Assembly: GCA_905160935.1 (NCBI GenBank)
Contig: CAJHZI010000415.1
Coordinates: 1,166,001 to 1,230,000 of the forward strand
Length of the DNA stretch: 64,000 nucleotides
DNA from: Enchytraeus crypticus
Taxonomy: Eukaryota; Annelida; Clitellata; Enchytraeida; Enchytraeidae
Reading direction: 5' to 3'
Within the stretch, counting starts at the first letter, position 1; each line of letters begins with the position of its first letter. Below are positions 1-11,000 of this stretch, piece after piece. Below the pieces are notes generated by a model. The model was not told where the DNA came from and made no database searches. It saw nothing but the letters and a program-made list of their open reading frames with translations. A program made the translations under genes and the position numbers.

Positions 1-87
1 CTGGATTCGTTTTTATGTTGATATATTTTTATATTACTAAAAATTGTGCCACAATAAAATAAAATTCTTGCAATATTCTGTATAAAC

Positions 88-283
88 TACCAACGTCAGA
101 AGGGGCATTCAGTTGGAGAGTGCCTAGGCTCCAGAAATTGCTAAAACAATGTAAGCGAATGTAAAAGTCTCAAATAGGGGATTGGCTGATGATATGATGT
201 AGGAACAGAGAGGATTTGAGACAGTCTATTCTTATCCTGACTCTAGTTAAACTGGGATTCAAGGGAAGATGATGATGATGATT
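88..283 (+). mobile_element. GAT-tailed repeat, 5' truncated
   Basis: AACGTCAGAAGGGGCATTC through TGGGATTCAAGGGAAGATG and (GAT)n, in the intron before exon A of the first gene. Confidence 0.65.
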
Positions 284-333
284 GTGAATATTCTGTATAA
301 ACTATGTGGCACATTGTTGCTTGTTCTCCACAG

Positions 334-476
334 CTCCTGGCCCAGATAGAGACTACAACAGCACTCTGTGGCGCAGCTTCAGGCATCAGTACGGAGTTGT
401 GACGCGTCAGGCGAAGGACGCCGTGTCTGAGGCATTTGCTAACATGTATCCCGTCAGAGTGCCGCCACCTAGCAGG
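334..476 (+). CDS. unrecognised gene, exon A
   Basis: Open block of 143 nt between a CTCCACAG acceptor and a GTTGAG donor. It starts in phase 1 and ends in phase 0. It ends with AFANMYPVRVPPPSR. Confidence 0.6.
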
Positions 477-648
477 GTTGAGTGTGTCGTTGTTGTTGTA
501 GTGCCAATGTATCAGCTAATTTAGCATTCAATTAGTAAATAATTCAATTATTATAAGTGAGGCGAGATCCCTCGTGAAGCATGAGCTGTAAAAGTGATGT
601 CTAAAATATTTAAAATATATGAAAGTTTACTATATATATATATATATG

Positions 649-705
<57 letters not shown>

Positions 706-3700
706 GTTTGACTACTTATATCATTTAGTATCAATCTTGATATAACCTGTTTACTATTCTTGTTATTAATACTAAGTTATTGATATTCAGTTATTGATAT
801 TCAGTTATTGATATTCAGTTATTGATATTCAGTTATTGATATTCAGTTATTGATATTCAGTCATTGATATTCAGTTATTGATATTCAGTTATTGATATTC
901 AGTTATTGATATTCAGTTATTGGTATTCAGTTATTGATATTCAGTTATTGATACTGTAAATTATGCAAGTTTTAAGCAGTGCTATAAATTACATATTATA
1001 TTCATAAGTATAATAGAATAAGTTTTTAAACGTATAATGGTTACTATTTTTTTATAAAGTTTAAAAGTGTATTGATAATTTAATTCAGAAGATATTGATA
1101 CTATCATGCACACACAGGTGGGTGAGGGCAGCCTCACTCAGTACCTGGAGCAGACAGCGCGTATCAAGGGGGCTGATCACCGCTATCACACCGTGCGACG
1201 CAACGAACACATTGACAGCGAGTTTGCTCGACTCAGAACAAAGAGTCAGAGCAGAGTGTCGACGCCGTTTGCAGCACCTGTCAGATCCAGAGAGAGTGTG
1301 GGTGCGTGTGCTCAGTTACTGAGCATTTACTAGTATTTAATTCTACTTTGGACTGATTTTCTGAATATTGGAATTTGCACCACTTGTAGACCTTTCATTT
1401 TGGTCGCCGGCTTGATTTTGACTCAAGAGTGCTCGATGTTTTCATTGACAACTGTAGCACTATAATTATTGTTATGTTATGTTATTTACTATTAGTTCAT
1501 CGTCATCATCTTCCTTTGAATCTCAGTTTAACTAGGGTCGGGATACGAATAGACTGTCTCCAATCCTCTCTGTTTCACACTATATGATCAGTCAATCCCC
1601 TATTTTCATGTGCTTCTTAATCACCGCTTCCCACGTCAGTTTTGGGCAGTAGTATTTACTATTACTTATTATATAATAAACACTGCCGTGGTACTCAGTT
1701 TGATGATCCAGTGCATGGTAGATGATAATCTCTGGTAGATATTTTTACATAGCAATGAGCTGTTTGCTGTTATATATCTTATGTAGTGACGTGTGCTGTG
1801 GGGACGTCCCTGAGATAACCCTTTAATGAGGAAACGGACGGTAAACGTTTATTATTATTATTATTATATTTTTGTTAAATTGCATTGAATTGCGGTTCTA
1901 CTGTAAATGTTTAATGTAAATGTACTTGTCTATAAAACCGGTAGAGGATGGACACAATGGTATATACTAGAGCGGTAGTGCTAAATGTTTTATTGTAGTA
2001 TTTAGTTGTCTTATTTGACAGAGATCTCTTCTTTGATCTGTATATGAGTGTGGTGGTGAGTAGATCTCTAATTATTTGCCTGAGATCTCTGTATTATACA
2101 CTGTTTCACCTTTCATATTGAAGATTTGCTGAGATCCAGTTTGATCTGCTGGGTTCAAATTTTCACTTCTTGACTACTTAGCTTTCTGTCTTATCAGGCT
2201 GCTGTGACATCAGAATAGAGAGCTGCTCAAGAAATGTAGATATTGGTTGGTCTCTACTTTGATACTGTTTGCACTGTGCTCTGTGGTTTATAATTGCAGT
2301 CTGTTTCATGAGTAGCGCTGAGTTTCGGAAGCTCTCTGGAGGATTACAATAGACGTAGCACGACGATGGGTGACCCGTTTTCTAGATATTCCCGGTTCTC
2401 CACCATGCAGCGTACTTCCAAACACTCACCAGATGTCGACTCTAGCTCAGAGTCATCAACCAGCTGCAAGAGGTTGTAACTTCTTAAAGCTGGTAAAGCT
2501 AAGGTTAACGTCAGTTTCTTCACTCGAAAGCGATGTCAGTGACGGGCGAGCCCAGGATTAAGTTATCCCTTAGTAAGACTTTAATTTCAGATGATACCAG
2601 GGTTGCCTTCTCGCAACCGATTGCTGCACATTCAAACTTCTATTGCATGTGTTATTTGCATGTCTTCTAAAAGTCAAGCTCTTGTTCCTTGCTTCGCAAT
2701 CTTCGTTGGCTTCCTGTAAATTAGCGCATAATGTATAAAATAGCTCTGATAACTTTCTAAACTCTGTACTTTGTCTAGACATTTTACATATATGTAAATT
2801 TTGTCTTCCATATCTTCTCTAACATGTGCTTCATTCCACTGATGCCAGTCTTCTCTCTGTTCCAAAAATAAATACTTTGTTCTAGAAAGTAGAACTTGTT
2901 AGAACATTAGGCCTACAGAAATTTTTCGGATAGTCTATTAGCCACAGACAATAAGAATCTTATGGAATGATATCTAATAAGTGCAGAGCAGGGCGTTCAT
3001 CTACCGTTCCTGAATGGGCCGATCAGAGTCGTTGCAGTAAACTGTTTGAATTAAAACATACGTTGATAATATGAGTATAATTTTTAAGTTCCAGAATCGT
3101 TTAATATGATGTGGGCCTGTCGAATAGTTCTACCTTTGTAAAAGAAAGAAAAGTTTTGTGAATAATGAAAGTCTTAAAGTCGAGCATAAAGTTACTAGTT
3201 AGCACTGCTCTAGTCAGAAGAATGCTAGCAGCATGTTATCTCTCACATTGAACACTGGTACTAATTACCAGTCGCTCCCATCGATCTTCATTAAATTGAT
3301 TAATTTGAATTTATTCCGAGTCTTTACCAGTGATGCAAGCCTCTCGTGTTATTTGATAGCTTTCACGTAGACTTTGTTTGTTCATTGACAAATTGATTGG
3401 TGTATTTCAGAAAAGGCTACTCCTATCAACCTATTCTTTCGCCAGACGGCGACGGCTCTAATACGAGGATAGACGTATTCGGCAGGAAGGTGAGGCAGGC
3501 TTCGACCAGCCTGGTCGCAGCCTGGCAGCAGCGTCTCATCGACAGGGTCAAAGAGTCCCAATACAAATGGCGCGACGAATCAAAATGGCCGTTCGGGGGC
3601 GATCCGGATATAGTACCTCGTGTGGAAAAACCCCGTCGTTGGAAACTCCCGCAGACTGAGAAGATGCGGCATGGAACGGCTGTGAGAAAACAGAGGCAGA

Positions 3701-3765
3701 GGATGGAGAGGAAACAGAGAGGGGTTGAGAGTTGTGAGGAGGAAGTGGTAGCGTGTAGTTGCTGA
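334..3765 (+). CDS. 3' exons of an unrecognised basic protein gene
   Basis: Three exon-like blocks on the + strand read as one protein whose 5' end lies left of the window. Exon A is 334-476 (acceptor after CCACAG, donor AGG|GTTGAG, ends in phase 0). Exon B begins at 1118 after CACACAG in phase 0 and ends somewhere in 1295-1305. Exon C is about 3411-3765 (acceptor TGTATTTCAG, TGA stop). The blocks contain YNSTLWRSFRHQYGVV, then GADHRYHTVRRNEHIDSEF, then KGYSYQPILSPDGDG and a Lys/Arg-rich end. They have higher GC and coding-like codon use compared with the AT-rich flanks. There is no signal peptide, TM segment or domain that I know. The B to C junction is not settled: GC|GTGTGC to the CAG acceptor, or G|GTGCGT to an AG at 3415, both keep the frame. 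I give no function. Confidence 0.6.
630..705. repeat. (TA)n microsatellite
   Basis: Dinucleotide run with a few TATG interruptions, between exons A and B of the first gene. Confidence 0.95.
775..955. repeat. 14-bp minisatellite
   Basis: Unit TTATTGATATTCAG, about 13 near-perfect copies, in an intron of the first gene. Confidence 0.95.
1118..1305 (+). CDS. unrecognised gene, exon B
   Basis: Starts in phase 0 right after CACACAG and encodes VGEGSLTQYLEQTARIKG and a following Arg-rich stretch. The 3' end is uncertain, with candidate donors after 1295, 1301 and 1305. Confidence 0.55.
1343..1490 (+). mobile_element. LINE-B 3' UTR copy
   Basis: TTTGGACTGATTTTCTGAAT through TCATTGACAACTGTAGCAC and a GTTATGTTATG tail, matching the 18778-18915 UTR. 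Confidence 0.65.
1500..1652 (-). mobile_element. GAT-tailed repeat, 5' truncated
   Basis: 3' half on the - strand, starting near the ACGTGGGAAGCG variant. Confidence 0.6.
1788..1868 (+). mobile_element. ATT-tailed repeat
   Basis: GTGGGGACGTCCCTGAG, ATGAGGAAACGGACGGTAAA, (ATT)n. Confidence 0.6.
2486..2559 (-). mobile_element. SINE-2 copy, 5' truncated
   Basis: Tail and TCACTGACATCGCTTTCGAG part only; similarity ends before the B box. Confidence 0.65.
3411..3765 (+). CDS. unrecognised gene, terminal exon C
   Basis: Follows a TGTATTTCAG acceptor and stops at TGA 3763-3765. It is Trp/Lys/Arg-rich (WPFGGDPDIVPRVEKPRRWK). The last codons and the stop region are partly duplicated in the minisatellite that follows at once, so the true 3' end could be earlier if a donor lies inside this block. 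Confidence 0.5.
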
Positions 3766-4042
3766 GTTATTGATTGACAGGTCGTTCTAATTGATTGACA
3801 AGTGGTTTTAATTTATTAACAGGTGGTTTTAGTAGCGTTTAGTAGCTGAGTCATTGATTGACAGGTGGTTTTAATTGATTGACAGGTGGTTTTAATTGAT
3901 TGACATGTAGTTTTAATTGATTTACAAGTGGTTTTTAATTAATTGTCAGCAGGTTTAATTGATTGACAGGTGGTTTAAATTGATTGACAGGTGGTTTTAC
4001 TTTATTGACAGGTGGTTTTAATTGATTGACAGGTGTTTTTTC
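3766..4042. repeat. 21-bp minisatellite after gene 1 stop
   Basis: Unit ATTGATTGACAGGTGGTTTTA, about 12 copies. Early copies also contain a duplicate of the GTAGCGTGTAGTTGCTGAG coding end. Each unit has a CAG|GTGG donor-like motif. Confidence 0.9.
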
Positions 4043-4344
4043 TCTCGTAGCCTGTAGCGATCGTAGAGCTTAAATATAGAAGTTGAAATATCAACTGGAG
4101 ATATTTTCAGGCAGTATTGCCTGTGTTTGAGACGTCTCTGAGTGTACCTTCTAGAGACAAAACTGACGCTAACTACTCATTTAAGTGTGATACTATTTAC
4201 TGATCCTAATTTGTATCTAGTCATGTGCTGTTTAAAACGTTTTTGATAACTGTTTAAATTTTGAGATGGAACATGAAATTCTTTATGTGTTCTCTTCTGT
4301 TTCACTTGTTTACACCCGTTGGTTGTTTGACTCGTTTTTGATCT

Positions 4345-4500
4345 ATTAATAGTTAACTATTGATCTATTAATAGTTTATTAATAGTTAACTATTGATCTA
4401 TTAATAGTTAACTATTGATCTATTAATAGTTAACTATTGATCTATTAAAATTTGACTATTGATCTATTAATTGTTAACTATTGATCTATTCAGATAGTTA
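4345..4500. repeat. 22-bp minisatellite
   Basis: Unit GATCTATTAATAGTTAACTA, about 6-7 copies, internally palindromic around GTTAAC. Confidence 0.9.
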
Positions 4501-5529
4501 TCTAACTATCTGAACAATTACCAAACAAATGTTGCATGCTAACGTCTGCAGTTGTTTATTCTAACAATCCTATGTAAGATATTGTTGAGTTTGATACGCT
4601 GTTTATTCTTGATTTGTTGAAATTGAAACTGAAATATATATGACATGATTGCAGTTAGCCGTTGTACAGGTTCCTTGTAGTTTGGTGCTTGGTGCTATAC
4701 TTGTTTAGTACACTTGAGAGGAGATCATTGTCTGTAACTTCTTATTGATTGATTGACACATTGCAACAGTACATTAGATATGACGGTACATTAGATAAGA
4801 AATATGGAAAAGAAATCATACAGTAATATCTGATTTATTTGACTATCTATTTGATTAATCATTTTAAAGACTACTAACTGAAGCTGTGGACTTTAACTAT
4901 GAACATTTCTGTGCATACACAGCTTCCTGAACAACATACACCATATTTCATCAAACTATTCATCTGACTATACCCGCTAATACTAAACCTTATTGCTAGA
5001 TATTGTTGCGGATTTACGATAGCAATCGCTTGCCTCGGCTTATATCACATACACTTGCTGAAAACGACAAGTATTTCAAACATTTCTTAGAAACCTTCAA
5101 GTAACGAATGTCATGGATAATAAATTATAATTGTCTACAATAACAAAGCATTACACAGCACGAAAATGTGAAACCACTTTAATCGAACTACGGCAAAATA
5201 GAAAACAGTTTAACGTTGAATAGTAATGGACGTAGCGACTGGATAATCAACAGTGTCATGCATGGGTTATCTAAGTACTTCACATATAAAAACAGCAGTA
5301 AATCGCATCAGTCATGGTAAAGGGATCATTAGTTAAATATACAATAACATAGCTGCTCAAATATATGCAGTGGATTGAGCGAGATAGAGTCACGATTGTT
5401 ATAAATACCGACAACCTACACATCTGTTCAAATATTGTGAATTTGTCTGCATTATTCTGCTAACAAAGATTGAAACCATACTGTGAAACATCGACGTTTA
5501 AACATATGAAGGGTTCGATTGCAAAGGGG

Positions 5530-5600
5530 ATATGGCGTAGCAGTTAGAGTGTTCGACTTAGAAGCAAGTGGCCTAGATTCACAGCCCAGGTCAGTCATCA
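5530..5600 (+). repeat. tRNA-like sequence
   Basis: TGGCGTAGCAGTTAGAG fits an A box; the B-box position (CTAGATTCACAGCCC) has decayed. Confidence 0.3.
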
Positions 5601-5738
5601 ACTAAATGACATCCCCTAGGGCACCAGGAAGATTAATCATGTATCGGAGCTAGCAGCCATTTAGCTCTATCAACAGTAAAGCTAAATTAATCATGGAAAT
5701 GATTCACTGTAGGACATGCGGCTGTCAAGTGTTTGACT

Positions 5739-5893
5739 CATCATCACCATCTTCCTTGAATCCCAGTTTAAGTTGGGTCAGGATAAAAATAGACTGTCTC
5801 AAATACTCCCTGTCTAGCATCATATCATCAGTCAATCCCCCATTAGAAATTTTTCCATTCATTTACATTTTTGTATCAATTTCTGGAGCCTAG
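5739..5893 (-). mobile_element. GAT-tailed repeat, 5' truncated
   Basis: 3' half only (CAGAAATTG ... GGGATTCAAGGAAGATGG). Confidence 0.6.
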
Positions 5894-6348
5894 CCTAGCA
5901 TATTTTTGTACCATTTCTGTAGCCTTTTTAGTCAAGTGTTTAACTTAAAAGGAAAACATATATTGTTGAAGATAAGCTGCAGTAGCAGTAATTTCACAGA
6001 CACAGCACAAGCACAGCTCAAAACTGTTAACAAAAGCTCTAAAAGAATAACAATAGCAACTGGTAACACTATTTTAAGCAAATGTAAACTACTAGAGCTC
6101 ATAATTATTTCATAAGTAAAGCTGATATTTCTACATTTCGGATAACACAGATATAGATGAATTAAACTTCGTCAATACACGCAGATCTTACCATACACTA
6201 AGGACAGTGAATCTTACAAAAACCCACGGATTGGTTACAACTTAGAGACTTCAATTTAATAATAAGACATACTTTCATTGACAAGAGAATCACAGCAGAC
6301 GTTCACTAAGCAGCTGATAGTTAGCTTAGAGGCCTAATCATCAGTACT

Positions 6349-6482
6349 GGCTGGAGCCAGTGGTGAAGTCGGTTAAGATACTCGACCGCGGATCAGTATG
6401 TGCGAGGTTCAAATCCTGGACTCGCCCGTCACTGACATCAATTTCGAGTGAGGAAACTGACGTTAACCTTAGCTTTAACTTT
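6349..6482 (+). mobile_element. SINE-2 copy (tRNA-derived)
   Basis: A-box-like TGGTGAAGTCGGTTAAGA and B box GGTTCAAATCC, then a tail GAGGAAACTGACGTTAAC and T-rich end. Consensus is shared with eight other copies in this window. Confidence 0.75.
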
Positions 6483-6759
6483 ACTTTACAATGAGATAGA
6501 CTGGATCAGTAGATTTGCAGTATCTACCCGTACTTGTAATAGTTAAATTTTGTATTTTCTGTTTGTTATGCATGCTTCTCACTGTTTGCATAAATGTTTT
6601 TGTTTGCTAGTATTTAGCATTTACTTGTAGTTGCTCCGTTGAAATGAAATGAAATAAAGCACCTCTCTCTCACTGCAGCTTTACAGATATATCATTAATA
6701 TTCGCAACTTTTTCTATTTGTCCATTATTCTTAGGAATTTCACTGCATTGCATATATCT

Positions 6760-7000
6760 CACTGATCAGCTTAAATCTTCCTCACTGTGTTGTCATAATC
6801 AGCCTAAATCTTCCTCATTTGATGTCATAATCAGCCTACATCTTCCTCATTTGATGTCATGATCAACCTAAATCTTCCTCATTTGATGTCATAATCAGCC
6901 TAAATCTTCCTCATTTGATGTCATGATCAACCTAAATCTTCCTCATTTGTTGTCATAATCAGCCTAAATCTTCCTCATTTGTTGTCGTAATCAGCCTAAA
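6760..7000. repeat. about 31-bp minisatellite
   Basis: Unit with AATCTTCCTCATTTGATGTC then ATAATCAGCCTA, about 7-8 copies, 200 bp beyond the end of the KIAA1549-like gene. Confidence 0.9.
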
Positions 7001-7211
7001 TATTCTTTCCTTGCATGTCAGACACTAACAAAAGTTGAGCTTTTCGTCACATAAGACAATCCAATGTACAAAACAGCAGAGTTCTTTTTTATCTATGATA
7101 TACATGTATCTCTTCTGCGTTCTTCTCTATAGTAAATATTTCCAAAGAGATTAATTTTGTAAAATTATTTTTATAATTAATTAATTAATTTACTAAACTT
7201 CAGAACTACGC

Positions 7212-8031
7212 TCAACTCGATGACGTATCCTCAGCCCAAGCCTGTAGGCGTGGCTGACCTATTTTAGGAGTATCTATGTCAAGGTCATGACCTCCTGCAC
7301 CCAGTGCACCGCGATACGTTTGACCTAGAATACCCCTATCACCCGTCCCAGGCTTTAACTCACTTGAACTCAAGCTAATACTGGTATATCGGTCAAGTTC
7401 TTTACCACCGGACTGGCTGGTCGCAGGTTCAAATGCCTCAGCAAGCTTGAGCAGAACCAGTCTTCTCTTAAGTCTCTCCCTGTTTTCATCGGCTGAGGGG
7501 ACCCTGGGGGGCTGGGCGGTCAGTTGACGTGAGACTTGGGCGAGGGAGGGGTAGTAGGGTTGCTGGTTCACCGTTGAGAATATCACAGCAGAGTCGTCGT
7601 GGTCAAACGGGTCACGCCGAAAATATTTGTCGTTCTGTTTATCGGGAGGAGTTTGAGCGGAAGTGGTTTTTGTGAGATTTGAAGCAGTTGAATGAGCAGC
7701 AGATGTTGAGGCAGCAGATGCTGAGGCAGCAGCAGAAGCCCAGGCAGCAGGAGTGGAAAGTGAACTCGCAACTCTAGATTCAGAATTTCTTTCAAATGCT
7801 GATTCCAGCTCAGGCGCAGAACCTAGTTGAAAACTGTTTTTGTGTTCTGTGAATATTCTATCAGATTCGTCCTCAGCTGTGTATGGACTCCACGGGTCCA
7901 CCACATAGGCACTGCCACGCCCACTAGGGGTCAGAAATAGGGGCGTGTGACGAGCTGGGCGGGGCTTAGCGGTGGGGGCGTGGTCTGCGTTAGATTGACG
8001 GCTAGCTGAGTCGCCATCTGGCGAATGGAGA
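7212..8031 (-). CDS. KIAA1549-like terminal exon 8
   Basis: 820 nt after TTTTAACAG, ending at TGA (7212-7214). It encodes a proline-, Ala- and Ser-rich cytoplasmic tail, with an Ala/Ser run near 7680-7750 and a Leu-rich amphipathic segment near 7440-7500. No clear AATAAA follows; TATAAA-like variants lie near 7165-7175. Confidence 0.75.
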
Positions 8032-11000
8032 CTGTTAAAATAAAAGATAATATTAAAACTAGTGCAGTGTGAGAATTACATGAGCTTAGTAATTACATGA
8101 GCTTAGTAATTACATGAGCTTAGTAATTACATGAGCTTAGTAATTACATGAGCTTAGTAATTACATGAGCTTAGTAATTACTTACGTATTTCAAGTAACT
8201 TCAGTGCCTACATGAATGAATACTGCGGTGGTCAGCTAGATAGGGTACTTCAGTGCCCTTTCTGATGGCCGTAGCGAGCAAATTTTGTTCTCTATTTGAT
8301 GCTACATATGTTGATCACACTTTGAACTGATGATTCGACTGCTTTCACAATGGTTTGTCGGTGTTTGAAGACTTTTAGATAAACATATGTACCACTACTA
8401 CATGTACATGCATGTTTTGCTTATCAGCCTTGTTCAATATTTGAAGAAAAAACATCATTTTCGATTAGGAATGCATGCATAAGTGAGAGCATATGCTTGT
8501 TGCAGTAATCAAATAATCAGCTGCTGCTCTCAATAAAGAGCAAATAAATTAACTGTATACAACATTTTGCATCTTAAACCAGAAGAAATTCATTAAGAAG
8601 ACTAATATTTAAAATAAATGGAACAAATATTGCCAGAATGTGAGGTAACACTAGATGATTTAATCATTCTCAAAGACAGAGGTTTACCATGCAATAAGAT
8701 CTAACTAACATCCCAGAGTCTAGTAGATTACAACACAGATAGAGAAACTAATCAAAATTTAATTGAGATGAAATTAAATAAAAGTCTGACCTGTTTTTAG
8801 TAGGAGAATATCTTAAAGATGAGTCTAGTGTATCAAGAGCATCTTCAATCTTAACAGTGAAAAATATCACATTGGTAACATTCAATTTATAAAAAAGTAA
8901 AAAGTAAACACGCACTATAGTGAAATGATCAACTATGTTGATATCTATCACTTTTCATACCACATGTTTAAACCGTTAGACAATTTGGACCATTTTCCAT
9001 ATAGCCATTCCAGTGAATGTCCGAGATTTTACTCTCAGATCAGCAAAATTAACATTACAGATAAACATGATTTTTATCGAGATAAAGCAAGACAAACCAA
9101 ACATACAATTAGTACAACAAAACCAGAGAGGCAGAGTGCTTCTTTTTGGAAATCCGTTAATTTTACCGGATGCACCTGAACCGTTTGTAACAAATAAACG
9201 TTACCACAATTTGAAGCAAAAGAATCACAAAACTAAAATTCAAACTCAGAAACCTTTTTTATTTATATTTAAATTCAAAAGTACAAAAATCAGTTTCTGA
9301 GAGAATTGATAAATACATTATAAATAACCTAACATTTTAATAATTGTAACTATAGGCCTGAATATAAAGCTATAATTACCTCGGTCACTGGAACTATGAT
9401 CTTAGTTTCTCTCTTCTTTTTCTTCTTTTTTCTAAACAAAAAAATAACGACACTAACTAAGTTAATTTTCAATATTCTCAGGTCTTTTCAAACAGAATAT
9501 TACCACAGATATATAAAGATTCACTGTAAAATCTATCTCTCATTAGATAGTCAAAGTTCATACAAATATTTTACAAATATTGTAAATTATTACACAAATC
9601 ATCAAGTTCTTACAAATATTTCTAAAGTATTACACACATTAGAATCATTTCTAAAATTATAATCCATAATAATTACATTACTAATCATCGATGACAAAAC
9701 ACAAATAAAACTGTCAGGGACGTCCCTAACATCGTCATCATCATCATCAGAAGATAACGATGATAAGTTTGAAGTAAAGCAGTCAGTGTGACAGGCAGAC
9801 ATTTTCCTGACTACAAACCTCACTGGTTTTTCATCCTCAAGAAGCTTCCTATCATCTGACATAGAGGACTGACAGCGAGGGGAGGAATCTTTCTCAACGC
9901 CGGAACTTTCTAGCGTAGCTTCTTTCCCAGAACCTACAACCACCGCCTGGCGTTGTGCTTCTTTTTCTATTCCCTCTACACCAGTAGATGCACCAGCTAT
10001 TCCACCAGTACTTGCACCAGCTATTCCACCAGTAGTTCCACCAGATATTCCACCAGCAGTTCCACCAGTAGTTACACCAGTAGTTACACCAGTAGTTCCA
10101 CCAGGCTTGCCCTGCTCGTTCACCAGGACTACCACAGGTGGATCAGATCTCCTGGTGGCGTAGCGGCGTGGAGGCCTGGTGCACTTGAAGTAGATGAAGA
10201 GGAAGCACCAGATGAGGAGGAAGAGACCCACTAGTCCCCCCAGCACTGCACCTATCACCCACAGGTAGCTAGGGGCAGGGGGCAGGTACGCTAAAACATA
10301 GAGATTTAAACAAATTCATCTCTCTCTCTCAGTGCACTGCCCACTGGCAGGTCCATGGTACATAACGCCTCCACTCTTCTCTATCTTCCGTTTTCATCTT
10401 CATCTCCACACACGAGTGGATGTTTATATCATCTATAACATTCCATTTGATATAGCATTATTCTTGGGGGATTCTGTTTATGACGTGATGGCCCCCTGTG
10501 TCTTCCTCAGGTTCGACTAACATTTACTGGGCAGGAGCGTCATTCCCTGAGAAAATAATCCTGTTTACTCATATAATATAAAATTAATATACTTGAATTA
10601 ATAAAATAAAAAGTATATATTACGAATGAAAATGCTATTTTAAATATAATATTTGTTATTTTGTTTCTTTATAATATATTATATTTAGCTAATAGGAGAT
10701 AATGAGAACTGTTTTATGGGACTCAATGATATAAGCGTAAATTGCTTAATTTATCTGATATATGTTTTAATGCGTATCTAATTTGGTTCCTACGATTAAT
10801 CCTCGCGGAATATATAAGTGCCTCACCAAGGCCTTTATTTCCGTTCATACGCTTTTTCGTCTATTGTAGAACATTTGTCATGTAGCTCTTGTGCAATGCG
10901 TGTGATAAATAAATAAATAAATAAATAAAACGTAGTTTAGAGGAGCCGTACCCTCAGCCTGTATGATGACGGGGTAGCCCAGGGTGATAGCAACAACCTG

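Larger units (their letters stand above)
4510..7211. other. intergenic, convergent gene ends
   Basis: Between the end of gene 1 and the end of the KIAA1549-like gene. Apart from the SINE-2, GAT-tailed and tRNA-like copies and the 6760 minisatellite, I see no gene. Confidence 0.6.

Noticed and set aside
9602-9823. Coding extension with [15 protein letters not shown] after KIAA1549-like exon 6
   Set aside because: The phase-0 GTGAGG donor at 9824 joins exon 7 and then exon 8 without conflict. The extension also contains GGGACGTCCCTGAC, shared with the ATT-tailed repeat. An alternative isoform is not excluded.
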